In this document: one piece after another, positions 25,199 to 34,399 of the stretch
How positions within the stretch are numbered: the first letter of the stretch is position 1
How the letters are laid out: each line of letters starts with the position of its first letter
Assembly: GCA_031399165.1 (NCBI GenBank)
Contig: JANNOO010000001.1
Span: 1 to 64,000, forward strand
Reading direction: 5' to 3'
Origin: JAKFWI01 sp031399165
Lineage (GTDB): Bacteria; Pseudomonadota; Alphaproteobacteria; Caulobacterales; Aquidulcibacteraceae
DNA: 64,000 nucleotides
The notes under the pieces: model-generated
Told to the model about the DNA's origin: nothing
Seen by the model: only the letters and a program-made list of their open reading frames with translations
Databases searched by the model: none
Made by a program: the position numbers and the translations under genes

Positions 25199-27250
25199 AT
25201 GTCATTGAATTTCAAACACGTGCTGCTCGGCAGCGTCATCACGCTTGCGTTTGCGCCGAGCGCGCAGGCCCAATCAGCGGCCAGCAGCGACACCATTATC
25301 GTCACGGGCACACGCAACCCGGAAGATCCGCCCGTCGTCGCGGCGGCGCGTGCGCGGCTCTCCGAAACCCCCGGCTCGGTCGCTGTGGTCTCGCAGGAGA
25401 GCTATGCCGGCCGCGCTGCAACCGGCCTTGCCGATATCCTGCGCGATGTCCCGGGCGTGTTTATCCAGAAGAAATGGGGCAACGACACGCGCCTTGCCAT
25501 TCGCGGCTCCGGCCTAGGCAACGCCAACCATTTGCGCGGCACGCTTGTCGCTCAGGATGGCATGCCGCTGAACGAAGCCGACGGCTTCGGCGACACGCAA
25601 CTCGTCGATCCCTCCATCGCGCGCTATACGGAAGTCTATAAGGGCGGCAACGCACTGCGCTTTGGCGGGGCGTTGCTGGGCGGGGCGATCAACATCGTCA
25701 CGCCCACCGGCAAAACCATCGGACACAACGGCCTCGCGCGTATCGACGGCGGTTCCGGCGACACCCTGCGCGGCCATGGCGAGATTGGCGGCGTGCGCGG
25801 CGCCTGGGACGCATTCGGCGCCGTGTCCGGCTATCGCACGGATGGCTGGCGCGATCAGAGCGAAAGCGCCTGGCAATTCGGGTCAAGCAATATCGGCTAC
25901 ACGTTCGCGGAAGATCGCGAGGTGCGGCTTTATGTAAGCGGTGGGTATATCCATCAGGAAATTCCCGGCGCGCTGACTTTATCGCAGGCGCTTTCCACGC
26001 CCGACATCGCGAACCCCACCAATGTCACCCTCAATTATCAGCGCGACCTGCGCGTGGCGCGCACATCGCTGCAAACGCGCTGGCGGCTTGATGGAAGCAG
26101 CGTGTTCGAAGGCGGCGTGTATTTCACCTACAAGGAGCTCGACCATCCGATCTTCCAGGTGCTCGACCAGGAAAGCCGCAATTGGGGCTTGTTCGGCCGC
26201 ACGGATTGGGATGGCGAAGTGCTCGGCCGCAAGGCTGACCTGTTCTACGGCCTGTCCTATCGCTCAGGCGATCTCGATGCGAAGCAATGGGTCAATATCC
26301 GCGGCTCGAAAGGCGCCAAGACCGCAGACAGCCGGCAGAACGCAACGGGCCTCGACGTATTCGCAGAGGCACGCCTGTTCCTCATCGACGCCTTTGCTCT
26401 TGTCGCCGGCGGCGCCTATGGCCGCGCCGAACGCCACTATCAAAGCTATCCGCCGAGCACGGTAGTGGTCGCCGACAGCGAAACCTATGACTGGTTCGCC
26501 CCACGCGGCGGCTTCTTGTGGCAGAACGAAAAGGGCGCGCAAATCTACGGCAATGTCACGCGGTCCGTCGAGCCGCCGAGTTTCAGCGCGCTCGCGCCCA
26601 CCACTGGCGGGTTCCAGCCGCTGAAGGCCCAGGACGCATGGACTGCGGAGATCGGCACGCGCGGCCGCACCGGCGCTTTCGTCTGGGACGTCGCGTATTA
26701 TCGAGCCGAAATCGACAACGAATTGCTGTCCTTCTCGGTTAACCCGGCGGTTGGTATTCCGGCGGCTACGTTCAACGCGCTGGACGGCACAATGCACCAA
26801 GGCGTCGAGGCCGGTCTGGACTGGCAGCTCACGGAAGCTCTGCGCCTGCGGCAGACCTACATGTGGTCTGACTTCCGCTTCACCGGCGATCGCCAATATG
26901 GCGACAACAGCCTGCCGATCGTGCCGGAGCATTTCTACCGCGCAGAACTGAAGTGGACGACGCCGCTGGGCGTCTGGGTCGCGCCTTCAGTCGAGTGGTC
27001 GATCAGCGATGTCTGGGTGGATTTTGCCAACACGTTCAAGGCGCCCAGCTACAGTGTCGCGAATTTGAGCGTGGGAAAGGATTTCGAGCGCTTCAGCCTG
27101 TTCCTCGACGTCCGCAATCTCACGGATGAACGCTACGTCTCGAACGTCACCGCGCTCACGAACTACCAGGCCACGGCGCCCGCCAGCCGCGCGGTATTCT
27201 TCCCGGGCGACGAACGCTCCGTTTACGGCGGCTTATCGCTCAAGTTCTGA
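25199..27250 (+). CDS. TonB-dependent receptor (FecA-like plug)
   Basis: A 683-residue outer-membrane receptor. ATG 25199 starts a short signal peptide (LLGSVITLAFAPSAQAQ). The TonB-box region is DTIIVTGTRNPEDPP; the plug shows VPGVFIQKKWGNDTRLAIRG and EVYKGGNALRFGGALLGGAI, a FecA-type variant rather than the usual RGPxG motif. The barrel ends VYGGLSLKF. It lies between a DUF2946 gene and a DUF6152 gene, both small exported proteins, suggesting a three-gene uptake unit for a metal or metal chelate (inference). Confidence 0.92.
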   Translation: MSLNFKHVLLGSVITLAFAPSAQAQSAASSDTIIVTGTRNPEDPPVVAAARARLSETPGSVAVVSQESYAGRAATGLADILRDVPGVFIQKKWGNDTRLAIRGSGLGNANHLRGTLVAQDGMPLNEADGFGDTQLVDPSIARYTEVYKGGNALRFGGALLGGAINIVTPTGKTIGHNGLARIDGGSGDTLRGHGEIGGVRGAWDAFGAVSGYRTDGWRDQSESAWQFGSSNIGYTFAEDREVRLYVSGGYIHQEIPGALTLSQALSTPDIANPTNVTLNYQRDLRVARTSLQTRWRLDGSSVFEGGVYFTYKELDHPIFQVLDQESRNWGLFGRTDWDGEVLGRKADLFYGLSYRSGDLDAKQWVNIRGSKGAKTADSRQNATGLDVFAEARLFLIDAFALVAGGAYGRAERHYQSYPPSTVVVADSETYDWFAPRGGFLWQNEKGAQIYGNVTRSVEPPSFSALAPTTGGFQPLKAQDAWTAEIGTRGRTGAFVWDVAYYRAEIDNELLSFSVNPAVGIPAATFNALDGTMHQGVEAGLDWQLTEALRLRQTYMWSDFRFTGDRQYGDNSLPIVPEHFYRAELKWTTPLGVWVAPSVEWSISDVWVDFANTFKAPSYSVANLSVGKDFERFSLFLDVRNLTDERYVSNVTALTNYQATAPASRAVFFPGDERSVYGGLSLKF

Positions 27251-27386
27251 GGCAGAACGGGAGGCCACCGCGGGCCGCCTCCCATCACCGCGCTTTCGCG
27301 CTCTTAGAACCCGGCCGACGCAATAGTAAAATCCGTCGCGGTAACGTACCGTGCCCTTGTCGTTTCCCGGCCTAAGGGCTTTTTCC

Positions 27387-27752
27387 GTGCGCAAGATGCT
27401 TGCCACCGTCTTTTTCGCAGTCCTGCCAAGCGCGGCGGCGGCGCACCATTCCGTCGCCGTGTCCTACGACGTAAGACTGACGTCCACCATCGAAGGCCGC
27501 ATCGCAAACGTCAGCTGGACAAATCCGCATGTTGAAATTGAAGTGCTGGACGATGATCAGGCCCGCTGGCGGCTTGAAACCCATTCCCCAGGATTTCTCA
27601 ACCGTAAAGACATAAGCAAGAGCGATCTCGAAGCCTTCGTCGGACGACAGGCGACTGTAAAATTGCACCTGGCGCGAGATGGATCACGGCGCGGATGGCT
27701 GCTGAGCGCAACATTCCAGGACGGCGCCGCGCTCACCTTGAGCGCGGACTGA
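27387..27752 (+). CDS. DUF6152-family periplasmic protein
   Basis: About 121 residues with a signal peptide ending VLPSAAAA and a mature protein that begins HHSVAVSYD. The rest (IEGRIANVSWTNPHVEIEVL, WRLETHSPGFLNRKDISKSD) matches the style of the DUF6152 family, a small beta-rich fold with an N-terminal HHS motif after the signal. GTG 27387 has TAAGGGC upstream; ATG 27396 and GTG 27351 are alternatives. Follows the TonB receptor by 136 bases. The His pair could bind copper or another metal at the mature N-terminus (inference). Confidence 0.75.
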   Translation: MRKMLATVFFAVLPSAAAAHHSVAVSYDVRLTSTIEGRIANVSWTNPHVEIEVLDDDQARWRLETHSPGFLNRKDISKSDLEAFVGRQATVKLHLARDGSRRGWLLSATFQDGAALTLSAD

Positions 27753-27838
27753 TCATCAGTTCGAAGGATTGACCTTGATTGCGCCCGTCATCGGGTCTCC
27801 CTAAACGCCGCTCGGCGGGGCCTGTCGCGGGCCTTTCG

Positions 27839-28720
27839 CTAAGCTGAGGCGCCATTGGCTGCAGCGCTTGCCAGCTCGCGCTCCGGCTGCTCGAAGCCGT
27901 GAACCGGCATTATCGCTTCGTCTGAGTCTGAAATCTCGTTCCACAGCGCCAGCACCCGGTCGGCTGCATCCTCGCCGCAGCCGACGTAGCGGCCCTGCGT
28001 AAGCGTGACGTGTGCGCGCGCGAAATGTCCCGCTCCTGTGCAAAGAATTGATCGCGTCGACGCGTCCTCGCCAGCAAGCGCAAGAAGCGCGGGACTGACC
28101 GCGGCAGGGTCAAGTAGATCAAGGCTGGCTTTTGGAAGCACGCCCAGTGTCATCTGCGTCGCCGCCGTCGGCGACAGACAATTGACGCAAATGCCATACT
28201 TGTCTCCCTCGATGGCGAGACACTGCATCAGACCAACGAGCGCCATCTTCGCGGCGCCGTAATTCGCCTGCCCAAAGTTGCCATACAGTCCGGTCGGTGA
28301 CGTTGTCATCACGACGCGACCGTACTTTTGCTCACGCATTACATCCCAGACGGCCTTCGTGCAGATCACCGCGCCCATCAGATGCACGTCAATCACCTGC
28401 CTGAACTCGTCCAAAGTCATTTTGGCGAAGCTCTTGTCGCGCAATATCCCGGCATTGTTGATCAGAATATCGATGCGCCCCCATGCGCCGAGGGAGCGCG
28501 TCACCATGGCGGAAACAGCGCTCTCGTCCGTGACCGAAGCGGCGATTGCCATCGCCACGCCGCCACGGGCGACGATCTCGGCGGCGACACGATCGGCCGC
28601 GTCCTGCGCCACATCGTTCACGACAACACGAGCGCCTCTTTTCGCCAGAAACAGCGCATGCGCGCGGCCGAGCCCGTTTCCCGCACCAGTAACAATCGCA
28701 ACACGGCCTTCAAACGACAT
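27839..28720 (-). CDS. Short-chain dehydrogenase/reductase (hydroxyacyl-CoA dehydrogenase-like)
   Basis: A 293-residue classical SDR. The cofactor motif is GRVAIVTGAGNGLGRAHALF with VVVNDVAQDAA, where the Asp after beta-2 favours NAD. NNAG occurs in DILINNAGILRD, and the catalytic Ser-Tyr-Lys set in TTSPTGLYGNFGQANYGAAK. The NDVAQ and GNGLGRAHA pattern matches the SDR domain of peroxisomal-type multifunctional enzyme 2 and bacterial hydroxyacyl-CoA dehydrogenases. The C-terminus is longer than the minimal fold. ATG 28720 was preferred over 28759 because GTGAGAG precedes it and the fold starts there. It may act in acyl-CoA metabolism. Confidence 0.87.
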   Translation of the reverse strand: MSFEGRVAIVTGAGNGLGRAHALFLAKRGARVVVNDVAQDAADRVAAEIVARGGVAMAIAASVTDESAVSAMVTRSLGAWGRIDILINNAGILRDKSFAKMTLDEFRQVIDVHLMGAVICTKAVWDVMREQKYGRVVMTTSPTGLYGNFGQANYGAAKMALVGLMQCLAIEGDKYGICVNCLSPTAATQMTLGVLPKASLDLLDPAAVSPALLALAGEDASTRSILCTGAGHFARAHVTLTQGRYVGCGEDAADRVLALWNEISDSDEAIMPVHGFEQPERELASAAANGASA

Positions 28721-28882
28721 GCTAAAACTCTCACGCACGGAACGACACGCTTCAACCATTTACATTGAACGCTGACCGTCGCTCAGCATACCCATTGCTG
28801 GCGATTAATGCAGTTACAGGCTAGAACAACCGTTGTATGATTGAATAAAACGGGGACGCGCAAAAGCGCGTTAGGGCCGGTC

Positions 28883-29098
28883 ATGCGAAAATACTCCATC
28901 TTTCTCGCTACGCCCGTCGGCTCGTTCGGCTCTGCACGCGACGTATGGCTTCTGGACGACGAGGCCGCCGTGACGGTGGGCAAAAGACTGCTCAAGCTGA
29001 CAACTGGAGTGGACATCTGGCGCGAAAACAAACGCGTCGTGCTTTTGTCAGGCGCGAACGCGCACTCGTCCGCCGCAGGACATGAAGAAGGCGCATAA
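28883..29098 (+). CDS. Small conserved-looking hypothetical protein
   Basis: A 71-residue protein beginning MRKYSIFLATPVGSFGSARD. It is soluble with no signal peptide and I do not recognise a family. An upstream ATG (28841) is possible but unsupported. It is divergent from the SDR gene and its stop almost meets the convergent kinase stop (3 bases), which leaves little room for it to be a chance frame. Confidence 0.5.
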   Translation: MRKYSIFLATPVGSFGSARDVWLLDDEAAVTVGKRLLKLTTGVDIWRENKRVVLLSGANAHSSAAGHEEGA

Positions 29099-29101
29099 CA
29101 C

Positions 29102-32100
29102 TCAGCGTTCGATCAGATCGCGGACCTTCTGCCCGAACGCGGCAATTTCGAAGGGTTTGGCGACGATCTCCATGCCCGGCGCCAAATGACCGTTGCCCAC
29201 CACAGCATTCTCCGCGTAGCCAGTGATGAACAGCACCTTTAAATCCGGCCGCACCCGGCGCGCCGAATCCGCAACCTGCCGCCCATTCATCCCGCCTGGA
29301 AGGCCAACATCTGTAATCAGCAGATCGACGCGGACGTCAGATTCCAGAATTTTCAGCGCGCTGGCCCCGTCTATCGCCTCTATCGCGCGGTAGCCGTTTT
29401 CCTGCAGCACATCGACCATCAGCATGCGCAAGATAGCTTCATCATCAACCACAAGCACCGTCTCGCCATCGCCGCCCTCGACCAAGTCCGTCTGCTTTCC
29501 TGCCTCGGCATTGTCGATGGCGCCGGCGTAACGGGGGAAATAGAGGCAGATGGTCGTGCCGACGCCAACCTCCGAACAAATACGAACCTGTCCGCCGGAT
29601 TGGCGCGCAAAGCCATAGATCATCGACAAGCCAAGCCCGGTTCCCTGGCCGATCGGCTTGGTGGTGAAGAACGGATCGAACGCCCGTGCGATTACTTCGG
29701 GCGTCATCCCAGCGCCAGTATCCGTGACGCACAGCGATACGTACTGGCCCGCCGGCAACTCGCGCTCCCGCGCCGCGCGATCATCCAGCCATTTATTGGC
29801 GGTTTCGATCGTCAAGCGTCCGCCATGAGGCGCCATTGCATCGCGGCTATTGATGCAAAGGTTCAGCAGCGCGTTCTCCAGTTGCGGCCCGTCGATCCTG
29901 GCGTGCCAGAGCCCGGCTGCATCAACCACTTCGACTTCCACGTTGGGTCCTACGGATCGCCGGATCAGCTCTTCCATACCGCTTATTAGCTTTTTGATGT
30001 CGGTGGGTTTGGGATCGAGTGTCTGCCGGCGTGAGAAAGCGAGCAGACGCTGCGTCAAGGACGCGGCGCGGCGCGAGGCTTCCTGTGCGGCGCTCAAATA
30101 GCGCTCAACGCCCGTTGTGCGCCCCTCCGCCAAGCGTTTGGCCAGCAATTCCAAGCTGCCGCTGATCCCTGCTAGAAGATTGTTGAAATCATGCGCTAGG
30201 CCGCCGGTAAGCTGTCCAACTGCTTCCATCTTCTGTGACTGACGCAGCGCTTCTTCGGTCACCATCAACTGCGCTGATCGTTCCTCCACACGCTGCTCCA
30301 GCGTGGCGGCGAGATGCGCGAGTTCCTCGGCCGCCATCCTCTGATCGTGGATATCGGTGTTTGTGCCAACCCAGCGTTTGACCTGCTCTGCTTCGTCCTT
30401 GATCGGCACCGCGCGCGCCAGATGCCAGCGATAAATACCATCAGCGCGCTGCAGCCGGAACTCAGCCTCATATGTCTCGCCGGAAACAAGCGCCGCGCTC
30501 CACCGTTCAGCTGCTGCTGGCAGATCGTCGGGATGCACCAACCGCGTCCAACCCACACCATCGAGTGAACCAAACTCGACATTGCCAAAGGCGTAGACCT
30601 GATCGTTGAACCAATCGAGCATACCATCGGGCCGCGCCGTCCAGGCGTGGTTGGGCATCGCGCGCGCAAGCGTACGGAAATTTTCCTCGCTGGCGCGCAG
30701 CGCGAGCTCAGCGCGCCTCCTTGTGGTGTTGTCCTGAAAAATCACCGCAACTTGACGGCGGCTGGCGGGCTCGATGCGGAACGCAGCCAGATTGAGCCAC
30801 CGCCCGGTTTCCTGAAGCTCACGCTCAAAACGAAGGGGCGTTCCGGTTTTCAGAACGCTCGCATAAAGCTCAATCCAACCGCCGGCCTCCTCGCCGAGCA
30901 AGTCGCGGGCTCTTCGTCCCGCCACGTTGGGAATGCCGGTGTGAACAGCAACAGCCTGATTGGCTTCAATATGGATATAATCACTTAACGGGCCATCAGG
31001 CCCGTCGAGGAACTCAATGACACAGAAGCCTTCGTCAATGCCATTGAACAGCGTGCGATAGCGCCGCTCCCTCTCGCGCAACTCGTTCTCGGCGCTGACA
31101 CGCTCGACATGCGCCCAGGATCGATCCGTCACCTCTCGAATGAGCGACAATTCCTCCTCGGTCCATTGGTGCGGAATTTTATCATGAACAGCCATCATCG
31201 CGACAAGGCGGCCGTCCTTTACAAGCGGCATACACAAGGTTGCGGAAATGCCGATGTTCTGAAAAGTCGCAGCTTCTTCTGGCTTAAGCTCCTGGACGTT
31301 ATCGTTGATAACCAGCGCGAGACCGGCGTTGAGATACTCGACCGCCAAGGCGCCAAAGTCGGCCAGGCTGTAGTGGCCGACAATGCTTTTAGAACCAGGC
31401 GCGGCCCAATCGCCCAGAATCATGAAGCCTTCCTGGTCGGCGTCCATCACCGCATAGGCGCAAACCGCGACGCCCATATGCTCGCCGGTCAGCTTGGTCG
31501 TGCGGGCGAGGATGACGCCGGCGTCGCGCAGGTTTCGGGTCTCCAGCGCTAGCGCATCGAGAAAGCGCAGGCGTTCCTCGCGCGCGCGCAATTGCGCCGC
31601 GGTGCGTTGTGCGTCGCTAACGTCGTATCCGCCGACAAAGACACCCGTGACCGCTCCATCGGCATCACGCACTGGCTCGTAAAGCAGATCAATGAAGCGC
31701 TCCTCGACATCACCATGCAGTCGTACCGGAATTGCACGCGCCGAGTATGCCTTGCCCGTCCTGTAAACATCATCCAGAAGCGAAAAAAACGGCTGTCCTT
31801 CCAGTTCGGGAAAGACAGCGCGAACCGGACGGCCAACGAACTCGCGCGGGCCAGCGAGCGCGACATACGCATCGTTCACATAGTGAAACGTGTGCTCCGG
31901 TCCCGACAGCAACGCCACGAAACCCGGCATCTGCTGAAAGTGCTGCTGTTGGCGCTTCACCTCTTCGCCCCGTTGGCGATCAGCGAGCACGATCGCTGTA
32001 GTGTCGGTGCAGGCGCCGAATAAGCCGCATACCTCGCCGAATTCGTCCCGAACCGGCGTATAGAAGAAGGACAAATGCGCCTCCTCCTGCTGGCCGTTGC

Positions 32101-32458
32101 GATCGATCTCGATCGCGATATTGTCCACCTGCACCGGGGTTCCGGCAAACGCGCTGGCGAACAGAGGCGCCAGAGTTTCCCGCGCCTCTGCCCACACCAC
32201 ATCGAGCGCATGCTGACCGAGCGCCGACGGGTGTTTTTTGCCCAAGATTGGGATTATGGCGTCGTTGTACAGGCAGGCTCGTCCCGGGCCCCATATAATG
32301 AAGATGGGCTGGGCAGAAGCCAGCATCAGGCTGCTCAGCGTTTTCAGTTGGTCCGGCCAGCCGTTGGGCGGACCAAGCGAGGAACGCGACCAGTCATGGG
32401 CGCGCAGAATGGCGCCCATAGCGCCCCCGCCCTCCAGGAAGTAATTTGAATGGCCCAC
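29102..32458 (-). CDS. PAS/GAF hybrid sensor histidine kinase
   Basis: An 1118-residue cytosolic kinase with no membrane segment. Order: N-terminal PAS-like domain (residues 1-150) sharing its RAHDW...LYND...KHP core with the truncated gene at 4583; PAS (about 165-290); GAF (about 300-440); PAS (about 455-590); PAS (about 590-710, WFNDQVYAFGNVEFGSLDGV); HisKA with GGLAHDFNNLLAG; ATPase with NLCINSRDAM, DTGAGM and GTGLGLSMIYG; receiver with VDDEAILR, phosphoacceptor in LLITDVGLPGGMNG and Lys in VAKPF. Starts at GTG 32458 after AGGAG. Four stacked input domains suggest light, redox or ligand sensing. The output partner is not encoded nearby. Confidence 0.92.
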   Translation of the reverse strand: MGHSNYFLEGGGAMGAILRAHDWSRSSLGPPNGWPDQLKTLSSLMLASAQPIFIIWGPGRACLYNDAIIPILGKKHPSALGQHALDVVWAEARETLAPLFASAFAGTPVQVDNIAIEIDRNGQQEEAHLSFFYTPVRDEFGEVCGLFGACTDTTAIVLADRQRGEEVKRQQQHFQQMPGFVALLSGPEHTFHYVNDAYVALAGPREFVGRPVRAVFPELEGQPFFSLLDDVYRTGKAYSARAIPVRLHGDVEERFIDLLYEPVRDADGAVTGVFVGGYDVSDAQRTAAQLRAREERLRFLDALALETRNLRDAGVILARTTKLTGEHMGVAVCAYAVMDADQEGFMILGDWAAPGSKSIVGHYSLADFGALAVEYLNAGLALVINDNVQELKPEEAATFQNIGISATLCMPLVKDGRLVAMMAVHDKIPHQWTEEELSLIREVTDRSWAHVERVSAENELRERERRYRTLFNGIDEGFCVIEFLDGPDGPLSDYIHIEANQAVAVHTGIPNVAGRRARDLLGEEAGGWIELYASVLKTGTPLRFERELQETGRWLNLAAFRIEPASRRQVAVIFQDNTTRRRAELALRASEENFRTLARAMPNHAWTARPDGMLDWFNDQVYAFGNVEFGSLDGVGWTRLVHPDDLPAAAERWSAALVSGETYEAEFRLQRADGIYRWHLARAVPIKDEAEQVKRWVGTNTDIHDQRMAAEELAHLAATLEQRVEERSAQLMVTEEALRQSQKMEAVGQLTGGLAHDFNNLLAGISGSLELLAKRLAEGRTTGVERYLSAAQEASRRAASLTQRLLAFSRRQTLDPKPTDIKKLISGMEELIRRSVGPNVEVEVVDAAGLWHARIDGPQLENALLNLCINSRDAMAPHGGRLTIETANKWLDDRAARERELPAGQYVSLCVTDTGAGMTPEVIARAFDPFFTTKPIGQGTGLGLSMIYGFARQSGGQVRICSEVGVGTTICLYFPRYAGAIDNAEAGKQTDLVEGGDGETVLVVDDEAILRMLMVDVLQENGYRAIEAIDGASALKILESDVRVDLLITDVGLPGGMNGRQVADSARRVRPDLKVLFITGYAENAVVGNGHLAPGMEIVAKPFEIAAFGQKVRDLIER

Positions 32459-32865
32459 TGCTACTCCTGGTAGGAAATTATCGGTCTAGATAATGGTTCC
32501 TGCACCGCCGGATACTCCGATGGCCGTCACCTCGTCAAAGGCCCTCACTGCTTTGCGGCGATAGCAGCCACCAAAAAACCAAAGCCCATCGGGAACTTAT
32601 TCAAGGGCCGCGCATTGGATATTCAGATGAGCTGTGCGCGGCGGCAAAATGAACCGTTTCTCCACCTCCGCCGAACCGCTTGCCCAGCCAGGTCCCCATT
32701 GGGCGCGAGAACCGCGGAAAGGCATATGCCCGGCGGCCCGGCACTCAGCACCGAAAGGCGTAGTCGCGGCTTGCACAACGTTTATTGTATTTATACATTA
32801 CATTCGCCGATAGTGCAGCGCGGCGTGACGCCTGCCGGGAACGGCGCAGCGCATTCCACGGACTT
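32459..32865. other. Intergenic region between kinase and MarR gene
   Basis: About 400 bases with no gene I can support. It must hold the promoter of the kinase (minus) and of the MarR gene (plus). A frame from 32615 to 32875 is rich in Arg and Pro, has no ribosome-binding site and looks like chance. The AT-rich stretch 32778-32805 contains a small palindrome listed separately. Confidence 0.5.
32786..32797. promoter_or_regulatory. Candidate MarR operator palindrome
   Basis: TGTATTTATACA, two perfect 5-base arms around TT, in an AT-rich island about 70 bases before the MarR start. MarR proteins typically autoregulate through such short palindromes; binding here is a guess. Confidence 0.3.
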
Positions 32866-33324
32866 TTGGGCCTGAAGCAGAAACAATCATACACAAGCGC
32901 GCGCGACGCCTTGATCAGTATAAATCTACGCCGCGCCAGTCAGGTCATGGTGCGCGACTTTGCGGATTCGGTAAAACCCTACAACATCTCGTCAGCGCAG
33001 CACCGCATGCTGAGCTGGATCAAGGCTCATCCTGGCCGAAACCAGAGCGAGGCGGCGGCCGCCATCGGCATGCAGCGAACGAATTTCGCACCGATCATTG
33101 AAGAGCTTGAAAAGCGCGGCCTGGTGGCTCGCGAGCGCGCAGACGGCCGCTCAAACGCGCTCACCCTCACGCCGGCCGGCGTCGCGATGTTGCGCATTAT
33201 CAAACGCAAGATTGAAGTGCACGAGGCCAAGTTCTCGGCGCTGATGACGCCCGAAGAGAAAGCTGTTCTGCTCTCCATCCTGCACCGGATCGCCGGTTAT
33301 CCTGAAAAGGCATCCGGGGGGTAG
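32866..33324 (+). CDS. MarR-family transcriptional regulator
   Basis: About 152 residues with a winged helix-turn-helix: NISSAQHRMLSWIKAHPGRN then SEAAAAIGMQRTNFAPIIEE (recognition helix) and LEKRGLVARERADGRSNALT (wing), the MarR pattern. C-terminal helices form the dimer interface. The start is uncertain: no ATG precedes the fold, and TTG 32866 gives a family-typical length; TTG 32785 and other non-ATG codons are possible. The gene is convergent with the TRAP substrate-binding gene, 13 bases apart, so it may control the TRAP locus in response to an aromatic or organic acid (inference). Confidence 0.8.
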   Translation: MGLKQKQSYTSARDALISINLRRASQVMVRDFADSVKPYNISSAQHRMLSWIKAHPGRNQSEAAAAIGMQRTNFAPIIEELEKRGLVARERADGRSNALTLTPAGVAMLRIIKRKIEVHEAKFSALMTPEEKAVLLSILHRIAGYPEKASGG

Positions 33325-33337
33325 GGTTTTGCCGCTT

Positions 33338-34396
33338 TCAGCACGCCGGGCGGCCGGCGCGTATTTCGCCGATGAACCCCTGGGCGTCTTTGAACATCGC
33401 CACACCGTCGGCATAGTCATTTTCAAGCGTTTCGGCGTGCTCCAGCGATTTGGCATTGTAGAGCTTATCGAACGCGTCCTGCTCGGCCTCTGACGGGACG
33501 GTGAATATCTGACCGTGGGATTTGCCAAATTCAATCCCGGCCGCCTCCGCGGCGGTGATTTTCACTTCCAACTGCGCCTCCCAATAGGGCTGTGCCTCCG
33601 CCAGCACCGTCTGCAAATCGGGCGGCAGCTCGTTCCATGCGCGATTTGAGATCGCCCGCGCCGGATAGGCGCCGCGCGGCACGACAAACATGCTCGTATG
33701 CCGCACCACTTCCGAGAAGTGCATCGTCCGCAGCGTATCGCCCGATGTAACAACGCCATCGATCACACCCTTGGACAGCGCGGAGTAAACTTCCCCCATC
33801 GGCATAGTCACAGGTTGCGCGCCCACCGCCCGCAGCAGCGGCGCGATTTCGTACGGCGTGCGCAGACGCAGGCCCCGCAAATCGGCCATTCGTTGCACGG
33901 GACGATCCCGCGTGAGGACATGCAGAAGCGCCCCGCCCTGAATGGCCAGCACATGCACGCCGGCCATTTCCTCGGTCAGCACACGATAGCGGCGCGCCAG
34001 ACACTTATAAACCGCCGCCTGTTCCGAGGGCGTGTATGCGGCCCAATAAAAACCTGCCTGTATCTTGATCGCTTTCATGCCGGCGCGCGTGTAGATCGGC
34101 GCAACCTGCGCGATGTCAGCAACGCCGTGCGACAGTTCCAGTACGGAATTGTCATTGCTCACCAGCGTGCCGCCCCAGAACGGCTTGATCTTCAGCCGGC
34201 CGCCTGATTTTTCCTCCACGTGTTTCATCCAGGCGATGTCAGCCTGACTGAAGGGATGTTGCGGCGGATAAGACGAAGCGTAGCGCAACGTCGCGGCGCT
34301 CGTGCCCGAGTCCGGCGCGCACGCCGCCAGCAACGCCAGCAGCACAATTACGCCGCGGCGGCTAGCGGCAGCGAAAAGAGCGATTGGGACACACAC
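33338..34396 (-). CDS. TRAP transporter substrate-binding lipoprotein (DctP family)
   Basis: A 352-residue periplasmic binding protein. The signal ends in a lipobox (LLALLAAC), so it is membrane-anchored, unusual but known for DctP proteins. Family features: LRYASSYPPQHPFSQADIAW, the conserved region DLRGLRLRTPYEIAPLLRAV with the carboxylate-binding Arg, and PMGEVYSALSKGVIDGVVTS. The GTG start lies 3 bases after the DctM stop. It captures a carboxylate in the periplasm and delivers it to the DctQM membrane complex; the ligand is unknown. Confidence 0.9.
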   Translation of the reverse strand: MCVPIALFAAASRRGVIVLLALLAACAPDSGTSAATLRYASSYPPQHPFSQADIAWMKHVEEKSGGRLKIKPFWGGTLVSNDNSVLELSHGVADIAQVAPIYTRAGMKAIKIQAGFYWAAYTPSEQAAVYKCLARRYRVLTEEMAGVHVLAIQGGALLHVLTRDRPVQRMADLRGLRLRTPYEIAPLLRAVGAQPVTMPMGEVYSALSKGVIDGVVTSGDTLRTMHFSEVVRHTSMFVVPRGAYPARAISNRAWNELPPDLQTVLAEAQPYWEAQLEVKITAAEAAGIEFGKSHGQIFTVPSEAEQDAFDKLYNAKSLEHAETLENDYADGVAMFKDAQGFIGEIRAGRPAC

Positions 34397-34399
34397 GCG

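Noticed and set aside
32592..32616. GGAAC-N16-CATT on the plus strand in the kinase/MarR intergenic region
   Set aside because: Imperfect -10 and no supported gene directly downstream.
32615..32875. 86-residue open frame before the MarR gene
   Set aside because: Non-ATG start, no ribosome-binding site, Arg/Pro/Cys-rich random composition, overlaps the likely MarR start.
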